64,000 nucleotides of DNA, from the NCBI RefSeq assembly GCF_026427715.1, contig NZ_CP107558.1, forward strand, positions 3,813,001 to 3,877,000. Direction: 5' to 3'. The DNA is from Methylocystis sp. MJC1. Lineage in GTDB: Bacteria; Pseudomonadota; Alphaproteobacteria; Rhizobiales; Beijerinckiaceae. The position numbers and the translations under genes are program-made. Shown piece after piece: positions 31,835 to 40,546 of the stretch (positions are counted from its first letter, which is position 1; each line of letters opens with the position of its first letter). The notes under the pieces are model-generated. The model was given only the letters and a program-made list of their open reading frames with translations. It did not search any database and had not been told where the DNA came from.

Positions 31835-33862
31835 ATGGCCGACAAAAAACCAACCAAGCGCTCCGGCGCGCCCGGCGGCGACCGCCCCATGCGCCGCCGC
31901 GACTCCAAGACCGCCGCGCGCGACGGCGCGCCCAAGAAATTCGATTCGGACAAACCGAAATTCAATAAGCCGCGCGGCGAAAAAGCCGCCAAGCCGCAAT
32001 TCGATAAGCCGCGGCCCGCGGCCAAGCGGGCGAAGCCGGTCTCCGCGCCGGTCGAAAAGTCCAGCGCTTTCGAGGGCGAGCGCATCGCCAAGGCAATGGC
32101 GCGCGCCGGCGTCTGCTCGCGCCGCGACGCCGAAGAATGGATTGCGGAAGGCCGCGTCGCCGTCAATGGCGAGAGGCTCACGAGCCCTGCCGTCAATGTC
32201 ACCGAAGCTGACAAGATCACCATCGACGGCGAGCCGATGCAGGCGCGCGAGCGCACGCGGCTCTTTTTGTTTCACAAGCCGCAGGGCCTTGTCACCACAG
32301 CGAGCGATCCGGAAGGGCGCCCGACCGTCTTCGCTTATCTCGAAGAAAAGCACCCTGATCTTCCCCGCCTCGTCAGCGTCGGTCGGCTCGACATCAACAC
32401 GGAAGGCCTGCTGCTCCTCACCAATGACGGCGGCCTCGCGCGCACGCTGGAATTGCCGGCGACCGGCTGGACGCGGCGCTATCGCGTGCGCGTGCATGGC
32501 GAGATCGATCAGGCGCAGCTCGACGAGCTGAAGAAAGGCGTCACCGTCGAGGACGTGACCTACGCTCCGATCGAAGCGCGGCTCGAGCGCGTGCAGGGCG
32601 GCAACGCCTGGATTGCCTTGAGCCTCACGGAGGGCAAGAACCGCGAAGTCAAGCGCGTGATGGAGCATCTCGGCCTCGACGTCACACGCCTGATCCGCAT
32701 CTCCTACGGGCCCTTCCAGCTCGGTGAGCTGAGCGAGGGCGTTGTCGAGGAAGTGAAGCTCAAAACGCTGCGCGAGCAATTGGGCAAGAGTCTCGCCGAG
32801 CTTGCGGGCGCTGATTTTGCCTCGCCCTTGCGCGAAGCGACGCCGACCGAACAGCAAGAACAACGCGAGCGCACTGAAAAACGCGCGCGCAAACATGTTT
32901 CCGTGCTGCGCAAGCAACGCGACGAGAACGCCGAAAAAGGTCCGCGCGCGCGCATCGAGCGTTCCGCCACGGCCGACCGTAAGGGCCGCGCCGTCGCCGT
33001 CGAGCGCGTGACGCTGACGCGCCGCAAACCTGCGGCCGAGGACGAAGCGCCGTCGCGCAACGCCAAGCGTTTCGACGCGATGCGCACGGGCCGACCCCCG
33101 AGACGCGACGAGGCGGAGGCCGGGCGGCCCGCGCGAGGCGCCGCAAGGGGCACGCGCGGCGAGGGCTTTACGCGAGACGATCGACGCGGCGCAGAACAGC
33201 GCCGTCCGCGTGTCGAAGGCGAGCGCGAGCCTTCACGAGGCCCCGCAAGAAGCACACGCGGCGAAGGTTTCGCGCGTGATGATCGGCGCGGCGCTGAAAA
33301 TCGCCGCCCGCGTTTCGAGGGAGAGCGCGAGCCTTCACGTGGCCCCGCAAGAGGCGCGCGCAGCGAAGGTTTCGCGCGGGACGACCGGCGTGGCGGCGAA
33401 AATCGTCGTCCGCGTTTTGGGGGAGAGCGTGACGAACGCGCCGCCCGGCCGCCGCGGGAGCGTGAGACACAAGCCCGGCGCGACCATGGCGACGCGACGG
33501 CCGCGCGCGGTCGTGCGCGCACGCGCCCGCATGAAGAAGAGCGGCCGCGCGCCGAACGCCGCCCGCCCCGCCGTGAGGGCGAAGCCCCCCGTCGCGCGCG
33601 TGGCGCCGACGAGCGGGAGGCGCGGCCGCGCAAATTCGAGGGCCCGCGCGCCGAGCGCGGCTTTGCGCGCAGTGGAGATGAGCGCAAATCGCAGCGTCCG
33701 CGCAGCGGCGAAGGTAGAGCGCCCGACGAAGGCGCGCCTCGCGGCGCTCGTAGCGGCGGGCCGCGCAAGGGCCCGCCCAAAGGTCCGCCAAAGGGGCGCG
33801 GCCCCGGCAAAGGCCCGAGCAAAGGTCCCTCGAGAGGGCCGCGCAAGCCGCGCGGAGAATAA
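31835..33862 (+). CDS. rluB: RluB/RsuA-family pseudouridine synthase with long basic repeat tail
   Basis: Makes pseudouridine in rRNA (RluB: 23S position 2605 in E. coli). Of its 675 residues, about 75-125 are an S4 RNA-binding domain (ERIAKAMARAGVCSRRDAEE). The catalytic domain (130-330) has the nucleophile Asp in GRLDINTEGLLLLTNDG and the EGKNREVKRVM motif. The N-terminal 70 and the C-terminal ~330 residues are basic low-complexity sequence. The tail contains three 34-residue repeats (positions 33149-33430) and ends in a run of GPPKGPPKGRGPGKGPSKG. The catalytic core is ordinary; the tail, longer than the enzyme itself, is common but variable in Alphaproteobacteria and probably binds RNA. 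Confidence 0.92.
   Translation: MADKKPTKRSGAPGGDRPMRRRDSKTAARDGAPKKFDSDKPKFNKPRGEKAAKPQFDKPRPAAKRAKPVSAPVEKSSAFEGERIAKAMARAGVCSRRDAEEWIAEGRVAVNGERLTSPAVNVTEADKITIDGEPMQARERTRLFLFHKPQGLVTTASDPEGRPTVFAYLEEKHPDLPRLVSVGRLDINTEGLLLLTNDGGLARTLELPATGWTRRYRVRVHGEIDQAQLDELKKGVTVEDVTYAPIEARLERVQGGNAWIALSLTEGKNREVKRVMEHLGLDVTRLIRISYGPFQLGELSEGVVEEVKLKTLREQLGKSLAELAGADFASPLREATPTEQQEQRERTEKRARKHVSVLRKQRDENAEKGPRARIERSATADRKGRAVAVERVTLTRRKPAAEDEAPSRNAKRFDAMRTGRPPRRDEAEAGRPARGAARGTRGEGFTRDDRRGAEQRRPRVEGEREPSRGPARSTRGEGFARDDRRGAENRRPRFEGEREPSRGPARGARSEGFARDDRRGGENRRPRFGGERDERAARPPRERETQARRDHGDATAARGRARTRPHEEERPRAERRPPRREGEAPRRARGADEREARPRKFEGPRAERGFARSGDERKSQRPRSGEGRAPDEGAPRGARSGGPRKGPPKGPPKGRGPGKGPSKGPSRGPRKPRGE
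33149..33430 (+). repeat. 102-base in-frame tandem repeat inside the rluB-like gene
   Basis: Units begin at 33149, 33251 and 33353, each encoding a 34-residue block of the form RGEGFARDDRRGAENRRPR plus EGEREPSRGPAR. Units 1 and 2 are most alike; the third diverges after about 75 bases. The length is a multiple of three, so gain or loss of units keeps the frame open. Confidence 0.85.
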
Positions 33863-33865
33863 GCC

Positions 33866-34423
33866 ATGCGCATCGTCGGCGGCGCGCTACGCGGGCGCGC
33901 GCTCGCGGCTCCGCGCTCGCAAGCGATCCGACCGACAACGGACCGCTTGCGCGAATCTGTCTTCGACATTCTCGCGCATGGTTTCGACGATCCGATCAGC
34001 GGGGCGGCGGTGATCGACCTTTTCGCCGGCACCGGCGCACTTGGGTTGGAGGCGCTCTCGCGCGGCGCGGCGCGCGCGCTTTTCGTCGACGACGGAACAG
34101 AAGCGCGCGCGCTGTTGCGCGCCAATATCGAGACGCTCGGCCTGGGCGGCGTCACCCGAATCTTCCGCCGCGACGCGACCAAGCTCGGCCTCGCGCCGCC
34201 AGGCGAAATCTTTTCGCTCGCCTTTCTCGACCCGCCCTATGGCAAGGGTCTCGCGGAGCCGGCGTTGCGCGCGCTGATCGAGGGCGGCTGGCTTGCTGAT
34301 GATGCGCTTGTCATCATCGAAGAAGCCGCCAACGCGACGATCGAACTGCCGTCTTCTCTAAAGCAGGAAGATGCGCGCCGATATGGCGACACGCAATTCG
34401 TGTTTGCGCGCGTTGCGCGCTGA
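33866..34423 (+). CDS. rsmD: 16S rRNA guanine(966)-N2-methyltransferase
   Basis: Methylates G966 of 16S rRNA on the assembling 30S subunit. 185 residues. Starts MRIVGGALRGRAL and contains RPTTDRLRESVFDIL, SAM motif VIDLFAGTGALGLEALSRG and the catalytic DPPYGKGL. It begins 3 bases after the rluB-like stop, so the two rRNA-modification genes share a transcript. Confidence 0.95.
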   Translation: MRIVGGALRGRALAAPRSQAIRPTTDRLRESVFDILAHGFDDPISGAAVIDLFAGTGALGLEALSRGAARALFVDDGTEARALLRANIETLGLGGVTRIFRRDATKLGLAPPGEIFSLAFLDPPYGKGLAEPALRALIEGGWLADDALVIIEEAANATIELPSSLKQEDARRYGDTQFVFARVAR

Positions 34424-34755
34424 GTCAATGCGACGATGCAGCGCGACGATCATGCGAATCACGCCATATCTTTTTTTTGTCGCTGAGCGCAGCGACCTTT
34501 GAATCATTCGAATTTCTTACACGCTCGCGACAAACGAGCATGTTGGACGCATCGACATGCGCGTCATCATCCTCATGAAGAGGCCACACAAAGTGGTGCG
34601 TGTTCACGCGAAAAACTTAAAGTGTGGATGATCCATGTTCGCAGGATCGCGTGCGTTTCGCTGCCCGAAACGGCGAAGTTTCGACACATTCGAATCCTGT
34701 CATTTCATTGCGCGTTCAACGATTTGGTTGAACGTGTCGTGACGGGAGATGAAGG
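34424..34755. other. 332-base gene-free stretch with a hairpin and an inverted repeat
   Basis: No convincing coding sequence. A 7-base hairpin GTCGCTG/CAGCGAC (34479-34496) just after an 8-T run may end the rluB-rsmD transcript. CGTTCAAC-GATTTG-GTTGAACG (34713-34734) is a perfect 8-base inverted repeat 22 bases before the next start codon and could be an operator or a leader hairpin. The composition is more AT-rich than the surroundings. Confidence 0.5.
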
Positions 34756-35277
34756 ATGTCGATTGAAATGGTCGCGAGCTTCGATGCACTTCGCGCGCTC
34801 AGGCTTCTCTTCAAACTTGAAGAGTCGCGGGACGCCGACAGCGCCTATCTACGTAATATTCTTGTAGCCGACACCAAGCGGCATATTGCTGCTTTGACGA
34901 CGGCGGTTGTGTCAGAAGTGGCGCCGGTCGAAGACGAGACGGCTGAGACTGCGGAAGAAATTCCGGCCGATGTCGAGGCGATTGAGGCTGTGTCAGAAGA
35001 AGCATTGGCCGACGACGAGGCAGTTGACGCTGACTTGGAAGAAGCGGCGGTCGAAGACGAGGCGGCTGGCGCTGACTTCGAGGAAGCGGCGGTCGAAGAC
35101 GAGGCGGTTGAGGCTGACTCCGAGGAAGCCACGATCGAAGGCGAGGCGACTGAGACTGACTCCGAAGAGCCGGTGGTCGAAGACGAGGCGGCTGAGGCTG
35201 ACTCCGAAGAACCGGTCAAAGCCGCGGCGAAAGAGACTCCCCCAAAAAAGGCGTTGTCTAAATCGAAAGCCGGCTGA
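34756..35277 (+). CDS. Acidic low-complexity repeat protein, unknown function
   Basis: A 173-residue protein: an ordinary N-terminus of ~50 residues (MSIEMVASFDALRALRLLFK), then about 100 very acidic residues built from repeats of roughly 14 residues of the type EAAVEDEAVEADSE, ending in a basic tail (ETPPKKALSKSKAG). GAAGG precedes the start. Because of the repeat, the other forward frame (34907-35296, very basic) and the minus strand are also open; the acidic frame is preferred for its start, ribosome site and intact N-terminus. No family recognised. The charge pattern recalls acidic chaperone or histone-tail-like proteins, without further support. Confidence 0.55.
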   Translation: MSIEMVASFDALRALRLLFKLEESRDADSAYLRNILVADTKRHIAALTTAVVSEVAPVEDETAETAEEIPADVEAIEAVSEEALADDEAVDADLEEAAVEDEAAGADFEEAAVEDEAVEADSEEATIEGEATETDSEEPVVEDEAAEADSEEPVKAAAKETPPKKALSKSKAG

Positions 35278-35375
35278 GGCCGCGCCGAAAAAGTGAGGGC
35301 CAAAGCCTAACGCGCGCAAAGGGCGGCGTGACAAGCGCCGCCTATATCTGGCGACGCGCGCCTTACAGCTTGCTT

Positions 35376-38036
35376 TTAGATCTTTGCCTTCAGCTCGTAC
35401 AGCGCCGCCAAGGCCTCGCGTGGGCTCATTCGATCGGGGTCCATCTGCTTGAGCGCCTCTCTAAGCGTATCGCTCGGCTGCGTAGATTGGAGGACGTGTT
35501 TGAACAGTGGCAGATCGTCGATCAGCGCCTCGACCGGCGCGCGCCTGTCGGCCGCCTCCAACTCGGCGAGAATGGCGTGCGCGCGCGTCACAACGCTCGC
35601 GGGCAGCCCGGCAAGCTGAGCGACATGCACGCCATAGGAACGATCGGCCGCGCCTTTCACGACCTCGTGCAGAAACACCACCTCGCCTGCGTGATCCGTC
35701 ACCTTCATGGTGAGATTGACGAGCCGCGCCATGCGCTTGGTGAGCTGCGTCAGCTCGTGAAAATGAGTGGCGAAAAGCGAGCGGGCGCAATTGACCTCGT
35801 GCAGATGCTCCATCGTCGCCCAGGCGATGGAGAGGCCGTCGAAGGTCGCCGTGCCGCGGCCGATCTCGTCGAGAATGACGAGCGAGCGCGATGTCGCGCA
35901 ATTGAGGATCGCGGCGGTCTCCACCATCTCGACCATGAAGGTCGAACGCCCGCGCGCGAGATCATCCGAAGCGCCGACGCGCGAAAAGAGACGATCGACG
36001 ACGCCGAGACGCGCCTCTTGCGCCGGCACGTACGACCCCGCCTGCGCAAGAAGCGCGATCAGCGCATTCTGGCGCAGGAACGTCGATTTGCCCGCCATGT
36101 TCGGGCCGGTCACGATGGCGATGCGGCCGGCCTTGTCGCCGGAGAGTTCGCAGTCATTGGCGGCGAAGGCTTTGCCTTGTGCTTGCAGCGACGCCTCCAC
36201 GACCGGATGTCGCCCGCCGATAATGACGAAGTCGAGCGAATGATCGACATGCGGTCGGGTCCAACCGCGTTTCTCGGCGACTTCGGCAAGCGCGCTCGCG
36301 ACATCGAGCCGGGCGAAAGATTGCGCCAGCGCTTGCAGCTCCTTCGAGCTAGCGAGAATCTCTCCGGCGAGCGCGTCGAAGATGGCAAGCTCACGCGCCA
36401 GCGCGCGATCGGCGGCTGATGCGATCTTGCTCTGCAGCTCGACAAGCTCCAGCGTCGAAAAGCGCATGGCGTCCGCCATGGTCTGACGATGCGTGAAGAT
36501 CGAATCGAAAGGCGGGCGCAAGAGCTTCTCGCCCTGCGCCGCAGGCGCTTCGAGGAAGAAGCCGAGAAAGTTGTTGTGCTTGACTTTGAGCTTCGCGCCG
36601 GCCTGCTCCGAGTAGCGCGCTTGCAGAGAGGCGATCACCACGCGGCTCTCGTCGCGCAGCGAACGCGCTTCGTCAAGCGCGGCGTCGCGACCCTCGCGGA
36701 TGAAGTCGCCATTGCGCTTGTCGAGCGGCGGGCTGTCCTTCAGGCTTGTCGCAATCTCATTGGCGAGCACTGCGTCGGCTGTTGCCAGCGTCGCCGCTTC
36801 GCGGGCGATCTCCGCCGGCGCCTCGGAGCCTGCGAAGATCGCAGCAATGTCGCGGGCCGCGGAAAGCGCCGCGCCGACGCTCGCGACGTCGCGCGGCCCG
36901 CCGCGCTGCAAGGCGAGACGCGAGACGGCGCGCGCAAGATCGGGCGCGCGCGCGAGCTTGCCCCGCAAGGACGCGCGGATTTCCGGCTTTTGGAGAAAGA
37001 AAGCCACGGCGTCGAGCCGCGCGTCGATCAAAGCCGGATCGGTTGACGGCGCGGCAAGCCGTTCGGCGAGAAGCCGCGCGCCGGCCGACGTCACAGTCAG
37101 ATCGACGACCGAAAGCAACGACCCCTCGCGCGCGCCTGAGAGCGTGCGGGAAAGCTCCAGATTGGCGCGCGTCGCGGCGTCGATGTCGAGCGTGGCGCTT
37201 TCGCGCAGGCTCATCGGCCGCGACAGCGCCGGGCGGCAGCCCTTTTGCGTGCGCTCGACGTAAAGGATAGCGGTCGCCGCCGCGGCAAGCTCAGCCTCGC
37301 TCAGCGCGCCAAAACCTTCGAGCGTCGAAACGCAGTAGAAATCCATGAGTCGGCGCGCCGCATCGCCGGCGTCGCGCCCCAGCGGGGCGACGGGCGCGTC
37401 AAGCCCAGAAAAGATCGTCGCCAGCGTCTCTTCCCGGCACAGCGTTTCGGCAGCGACGATCTCGCGCGGCTCCAAGCGCGCCAGCGTGGAGGACAATTCG
37501 CTTTGCGCGCAATCGGCCACCGTAAAGACGCCCGTCGAGATATCCACGCTTGCCACGCCATAGCGCCAGGACCCATCGCCCCGCCCGCGCGCGACGGCAG
37601 CAAATGCATTGGCGCGCGCAGGGTCGAGCAGCGCGTCTTCGGTGATCGTGCCCGGCGTGACGAGGCGCACCACGTCGCGCTTGACGACGGATTTCGCGCC
37701 GCGCTTTTTGGCTTCGGCCGGGTCTTCGATCTGCTCGCAGACGGCGACGCGAAAGCCGAGGGCGATGAGCTTTTGCAGATAATCATTGGCGCGCTCGACC
37801 GGCACGCCGCACATCGGAATATCTTCGCCGAGATGCTTGCCGCGCTTGGTGAGCATGATGCCCAGCGCGCGCGAGGCGATTTCGGCGTCCTCGAAAAAGA
37901 GCTCGTAGAAATCGCCCATGCGGTAGAAAAGCAGGCAATCCGCGTTCGCCGATTTGATCTCGATATATTGGGCGATCATCGGCGTCGCGCGCGCCGCGCC
38001 GGTCTGATCCTGTCCTTGCTCCGCTACTTTTTCCAT
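35376..38036 (-). CDS. mutS: DNA mismatch repair ATPase MutS
   Basis: Recognises mismatches and starts repair with MutL. 886 residues. The N-terminal mismatch-binding domain has the Phe-x-Glu wedge in [15 protein letters not shown]. Walker A is [10 protein letters not shown] (about residue 645), followed by [14 protein letters not shown] and Walker [19 protein letters not shown]. The start [10 protein letters not shown] is followed by [11 protein letters not shown], typical of the family. A convergent acidic-repeat gene ends 98 bases away, separated by GGCGGC/GCCGCC hairpin sequence. Confidence 0.97.
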   Translation of the reverse strand: MEKVAEQGQDQTGAARATPMIAQYIEIKSANADCLLFYRMGDFYELFFEDAEIASRALGIMLTKRGKHLGEDIPMCGVPVERANDYLQKLIALGFRVAVCEQIEDPAEAKKRGAKSVVKRDVVRLVTPGTITEDALLDPARANAFAAVARGRGDGSWRYGVASVDISTGVFTVADCAQSELSSTLARLEPREIVAAETLCREETLATIFSGLDAPVAPLGRDAGDAARRLMDFYCVSTLEGFGALSEAELAAAATAILYVERTQKGCRPALSRPMSLRESATLDIDAATRANLELSRTLSGAREGSLLSVVDLTVTSAGARLLAERLAAPSTDPALIDARLDAVAFFLQKPEIRASLRGKLARAPDLARAVSRLALQRGGPRDVASVGAALSAARDIAAIFAGSEAPAEIAREAATLATADAVLANEIATSLKDSPPLDKRNGDFIREGRDAALDEARSLRDESRVVIASLQARYSEQAGAKLKVKHNNFLGFFLEAPAAQGEKLLRPPFDSIFTHRQTMADAMRFSTLELVELQSKIASAADRALARELAIFDALAGEILASSKELQALAQSFARLDVASALAEVAEKRGWTRPHVDHSLDFVIIGGRHPVVEASLQAQGKAFAANDCELSGDKAGRIAIVTGPNMAGKSTFLRQNALIALLAQAGSYVPAQEARLGVVDRLFSRVGASDDLARGRSTFMVEMVETAAILNCATSRSLVILDEIGRGTATFDGLSIAWATMEHLHEVNCARSLFATHFHELTQLTKRMARLVNLTMKVTDHAGEVVFLHEVVKGAADRSYGVHVAQLAGLPASVVTRAHAILAELEAADRRAPVEALIDDLPLFKHVLQSTQPSDTLREALKQMDPDRMSPREALAALYELKAKI

Positions 38037-38100
38037 GGCCGCACTTTAGCGGCGGCCCGGCGGCGACGCCATTCGAGGGCGCCTTTCTGTTGTGGAACGC

Positions 38101-38132
38101 AAGAAAAAAGCCCCGGATCGATGATCCGGGGC
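38101..38132 (-). terminator. Rho-independent terminator of the small-membrane-protein cassette
   Basis: GCCCCGGAT and ATCCGGGGC pair around 5 bases (38110-38132), and on the minus strand TTTTTTCTT follows. It lies 7 bases after the 26-residue peptide gene and upstream of mutS, so mutS is transcribed separately. Confidence 0.9.
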
Positions 38133-38138
38133 TCGCGC

Positions 38139-38219
38139 TTACCTCCAGAACGCCAGCAGGATAATGATGGGGATCGGCACCCCGAGGAGCCAGAGCAGAA
38201 CGGAACGGCCTACGCCCAT
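38139..38219 (-). CDS. 26-residue hydrophobic membrane peptide
   Basis: MGVGRSVLLWLLGVPIPIII followed by LLAFWR: a single helix with an Arg near the start and a Pro-x-Pro in the middle. A strong ribosome site, GGAGG, stands 5 bases before the ATG, and the gene starts 9 bases after the stop of the 293-residue membrane protein. A terminator follows at once, so it is clearly part of the cassette. No family recognised; similar miniature membrane proteins are often stress-induced. Confidence 0.7.
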   Translation of the reverse strand: MGVGRSVLLWLLGVPIPIIILLAFWR

Positions 38220-38228
38220 TTTCGCCTC

Positions 38229-39110
38229 CTACCAACGCATGATGGATGAGAAGCCCAGATTCTCGTCGCGATGACGCCCGCCGAGCGTCGCGCCGCCCCA
38301 GGCGGACGCCGCCGCGAGCAGCATTGCCGTCGCGGCGACGAAGCTCGCGATGATTCCGGCCTTGCGGGCCTTGTCGGCAAGCTGCTTGGCGCGCTCGTGA
38401 TCGTCCTTCACCTGCTGCGCAACGGCGTCGACGCGGGTGCGGGCGTCGGCGGGAGAAACGCCGCTCGTGGAGGCGAGCACGTTTTGGAGATAGCTGCGGT
38501 CCTCGTCGCCGATCTCGCCTGTCGCCTGGCCGCGCGCGACGATGCGGGAGACGATCTGGCGCGTTTCGGTTTCATTGGCGCCTGACGGAGCGGCCCCGGC
38601 CCGCGCGCCGCCGTCGCCGCGCATGAGCGTGTCGACGCGATAATCGACCGGGTTGGTCATCCCGCTCTGCTGCGCCTGCTGGGTCGCCTTTTCCACGCCC
38701 GCTTTGCCGATGTTGTAAAGCGACGAGCCAGCGGCGAAGGCGACGATGAGCACGGCGGTCGCCCAGACCACGAGCCCATGCGCGCCGTCACGCACTTCCG
38801 CCTCGTCGCGGGGCGCGTCGATATTGCGCCGGCGCAGACGCCCGCAGACATAGCCCCCGGCGACATAGCTCGCGACCGTCACCCAAAGCACCCAGAGCGC
38901 AAGCGCGAGGGCGTGGGTGAAGGGCGAGGCGCCTTCATAGGGCGAGGCGAGCGACAGCCCGATTCCGGAGCCGAAGGCCGCCATGACGAAGGAGATGGCC
39001 GTCGTCACGGCGACGCCCGCGAGAATGGCGCCCCAGTCGACGGCGGTGAAACGCGAGAGCGCCAGGCGCTCGGCGGTGGGCTCGATGCCCCGCCCGATGA
39101 CGTCTGCCAT
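38229..39110 (-). CDS. Membrane protein with four hydrophobic segments, unknown function
   Basis: 293 residues. TM1-TM3 lie in the first ~135 residues (DWGAILAGVAVTTAISFVMA, ALALALWVLWVTVASYVAGGYV, GLVVWATAVLIVAFAAGSSL). A long soluble part of about 100 residues is rich in Arg/Asp/Ala (TETRQIVSRIVARGQATGEI, ADARTRVDAVAQQVKDDHERAKQ), and one last helix near 255-275 is followed by SAWGGATLGGRHRDE. Homologues in Rhizobiales are sometimes labelled 'PhnA-like', a label I consider uninformative. GGAGG stands 5 bases before the ATG. Tightly packed between two peptide genes (9-base gaps). Confidence 0.75.
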   Translation of the reverse strand: MADVIGRGIEPTAERLALSRFTAVDWGAILAGVAVTTAISFVMAAFGSGIGLSLASPYEGASPFTHALALALWVLWVTVASYVAGGYVCGRLRRRNIDAPRDEAEVRDGAHGLVVWATAVLIVAFAAGSSLYNIGKAGVEKATQQAQQSGMTNPVDYRVDTLMRGDGGARAGAAPSGANETETRQIVSRIVARGQATGEIGDEDRSYLQNVLASTSGVSPADARTRVDAVAQQVKDDHERAKQLADKARKAGIIASFVAATAMLLAAASAWGGATLGGRHRDENLGFSSIMRW

Positions 39111-39119
39111 GGCGACCTC

Positions 39120-39194
39120 CTACCGCAAACCGAGGAGAGACAAGATCGCCATGACGATCACGACCAGACCCACCAGATAGATGATATTGTGCAT
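39120..39194 (-). CDS. 24-residue hydrophobic membrane peptide
   Basis: MHNIIYLVGLVVIVMAILSL followed by LGLR: one membrane helix with a short basic end. GGGAGG lies 5 bases before the ATG, and the stop is 9 bases before the start of the 293-residue membrane protein. It is the first gene of the cassette. I recall similar sequences annotated only as hypothetical proteins in Rhizobiales. Confidence 0.7.
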   Translation of the reverse strand: MHNIIYLVGLVVIVMAILSLLGLR

Positions 39195-39393
39195 CGCGGC
39201 CTCCCTTGCGGCGCGCAGGTGCGCCGGGAGCTGAAAAGAGATGCGACAACGCGGAAGTGGGGCGAATGTTCCGGCGAGCGGCCGGGGGCGAGGAGGCCAG
39301 GCTGCGCGCCGCTTATGTTCGATCTTATGGCACAGCCAGGAGCGCCAACGCTTTTTTTGGAGATGCTACTCCGAATTGGGTGTCCTCAATAAA

Positions 39394-39416
39394 ACGGACA
39401 AGTCCGTGTATAAATT
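39394..39416 (+). promoter_or_regulatory. Palindrome beside a -10-like box upstream of the glycosyltransferase cluster
   Basis: ACGGACAAGTCCGT (39394-39407) is a perfect palindrome (6-base arms, AA centre), immediately followed by GTATAAATT, which contains a TATAAA -10-like box. The surrounding 39340-39520 is clearly lower in GC. The start codon of the glycosyltransferase is about 150 bases downstream; no gene is seen in the remainder of 39195-39569. Confidence 0.45.
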
Positions 39417-39569
39417 GCCCCCTCAAACAGAACATTATTCTCTTCGGAGACTTTCCTCTCAACGCAATTAGAGTGTCCAAGCGGCGACTACTTAACAAGA
39501 AATAAACCACCCTGTTTTACAAAGCTCGGTCTGCAACTTCAGGATTCTGTAGGCCCCCGAAACCCCGAT

Positions 39570-40544
39570 ATGACAGCGCGCCTCCATCTGTCGCCAGCCT
39601 CTTCGGCGCCTTGGCTTTCCGTCATCATGCCTGTCTACCGGGGCGAGCGATGGATCGACGCCGCGCTGCGCTCGATTGCCGCAGAGCCCGAGGATGGCGT
39701 TGAGATTCTCATTTTGGACAGCAGCCCGGACTCGACCACGTTGGAGATCGTCCGGCGATACGATTCCTTGCTAAACCTGCGCATCATGAAACTCGACGAG
39801 GGTTTGATATGGCACGCCAAGACCAACATCGGCGTAGAGAGGGCGCAGGCGCTACATATTTGCTGGCTGCACCATGACGATCTTTGGCTGCCAGGGCGCA
39901 TCGAGGCGATCAGAAAGTGGATAGAACGCGCTCCCAACGCCGCGCTTCATTTGGCGCCGAGCGCTATTATTGACGCCAATGGCCGAACGCTAGGGGAATG
40001 GCGCTGCCCGCTGGATAAAGACGCCGAGACCGGCTCCGAGGAGACCATGCAACGCCTGCTTGTGCAGAATTTTATTTCGGCGCCAGCGCCGGTCTTCCGA
40101 AAAGACGCTTGGCTTTCCTGCGGCGGGCTGGATGAATCGCTCTGGTATACTGCCGATTGGGATTTGTGGCTGAAGCTCGCCGCACTGGGCCCGGTTCATT
40201 ACCACAGCGAGGTAACGACCGCATTCCGGGTCCACAACAGCTCTCTCACGGTGACAGGCGCCCGCAAAATCGAGGAGTTCTCGCAGCAGATGCAGATCGT
40301 TTTCGACCGGCACCTGCCCACTCTCGCTGAAATTGACAAATGCGCGGAAGCGGCCGGCCGCGCCTCTATCCGTGTCAACGCCGCGCTTGCCGCAGCGTCC
40401 GGAGGCGATTTCAGCCTATTGGCGCCGGCCGTTGCAGCGGTGATGGGACTCGGGCCGCGGGGCGTCGCGCGATATCTGAGAGACTCCCGCATTTATGATC
40501 GGCTGGCGCCTCGCCTGCGGGCGAAGTTCGCGGGAGCCTTCTGA
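39570..40544 (+). CDS. Family 2 glycosyltransferase
   Basis: A 324-residue GT-A fold transferase: nucleotide-sugar domain beginning WLSVIMPVYRGERWIDAALRS, acidic metal motif in CWLHHDDLWLPGR, and acceptor-side motif around DWDLWLKLAALG. The C-terminal third is helical and may contact the membrane. It starts a three-gene cluster with a methyltransferase (2-base gap) and a GtrA protein, typical of surface-polysaccharide decoration. The sugar is unknown. Confidence 0.88.
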   Translation: MTARLHLSPASSAPWLSVIMPVYRGERWIDAALRSIAAEPEDGVEILILDSSPDSTTLEIVRRYDSLLNLRIMKLDEGLIWHAKTNIGVERAQALHICWLHHDDLWLPGRIEAIRKWIERAPNAALHLAPSAIIDANGRTLGEWRCPLDKDAETGSEETMQRLLVQNFISAPAPVFRKDAWLSCGGLDESLWYTADWDLWLKLAALGPVHYHSEVTTAFRVHNSSLTVTGARKIEEFSQQMQIVFDRHLPTLAEIDKCAEAAGRASIRVNAALAAASGGDFSLLAPAVAAVMGLGPRGVARYLRDSRIYDRLAPRLRAKFAGAF

Positions 40545-40546
40545 TC

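Noticed and set aside
34680..34700. tRNA T-arm-like TTCGAATCC
   Set aside because: No acceptor, D or anticodon arm can be fitted on either strand around it.
34499..34867. 122-residue open frame before the acidic repeat gene
   Set aside because: Composition is unlike the neighbouring genes, it has no recognisable domain and it overlaps the start of the better-supported gene; read as chance.
34907..35296. 129-residue very basic open frame inside the acidic repeat gene
   Set aside because: It is open because of the 42-base repeat composition; it lacks its own ribosome site, and the overlapping acidic frame has a better start and N-terminus.
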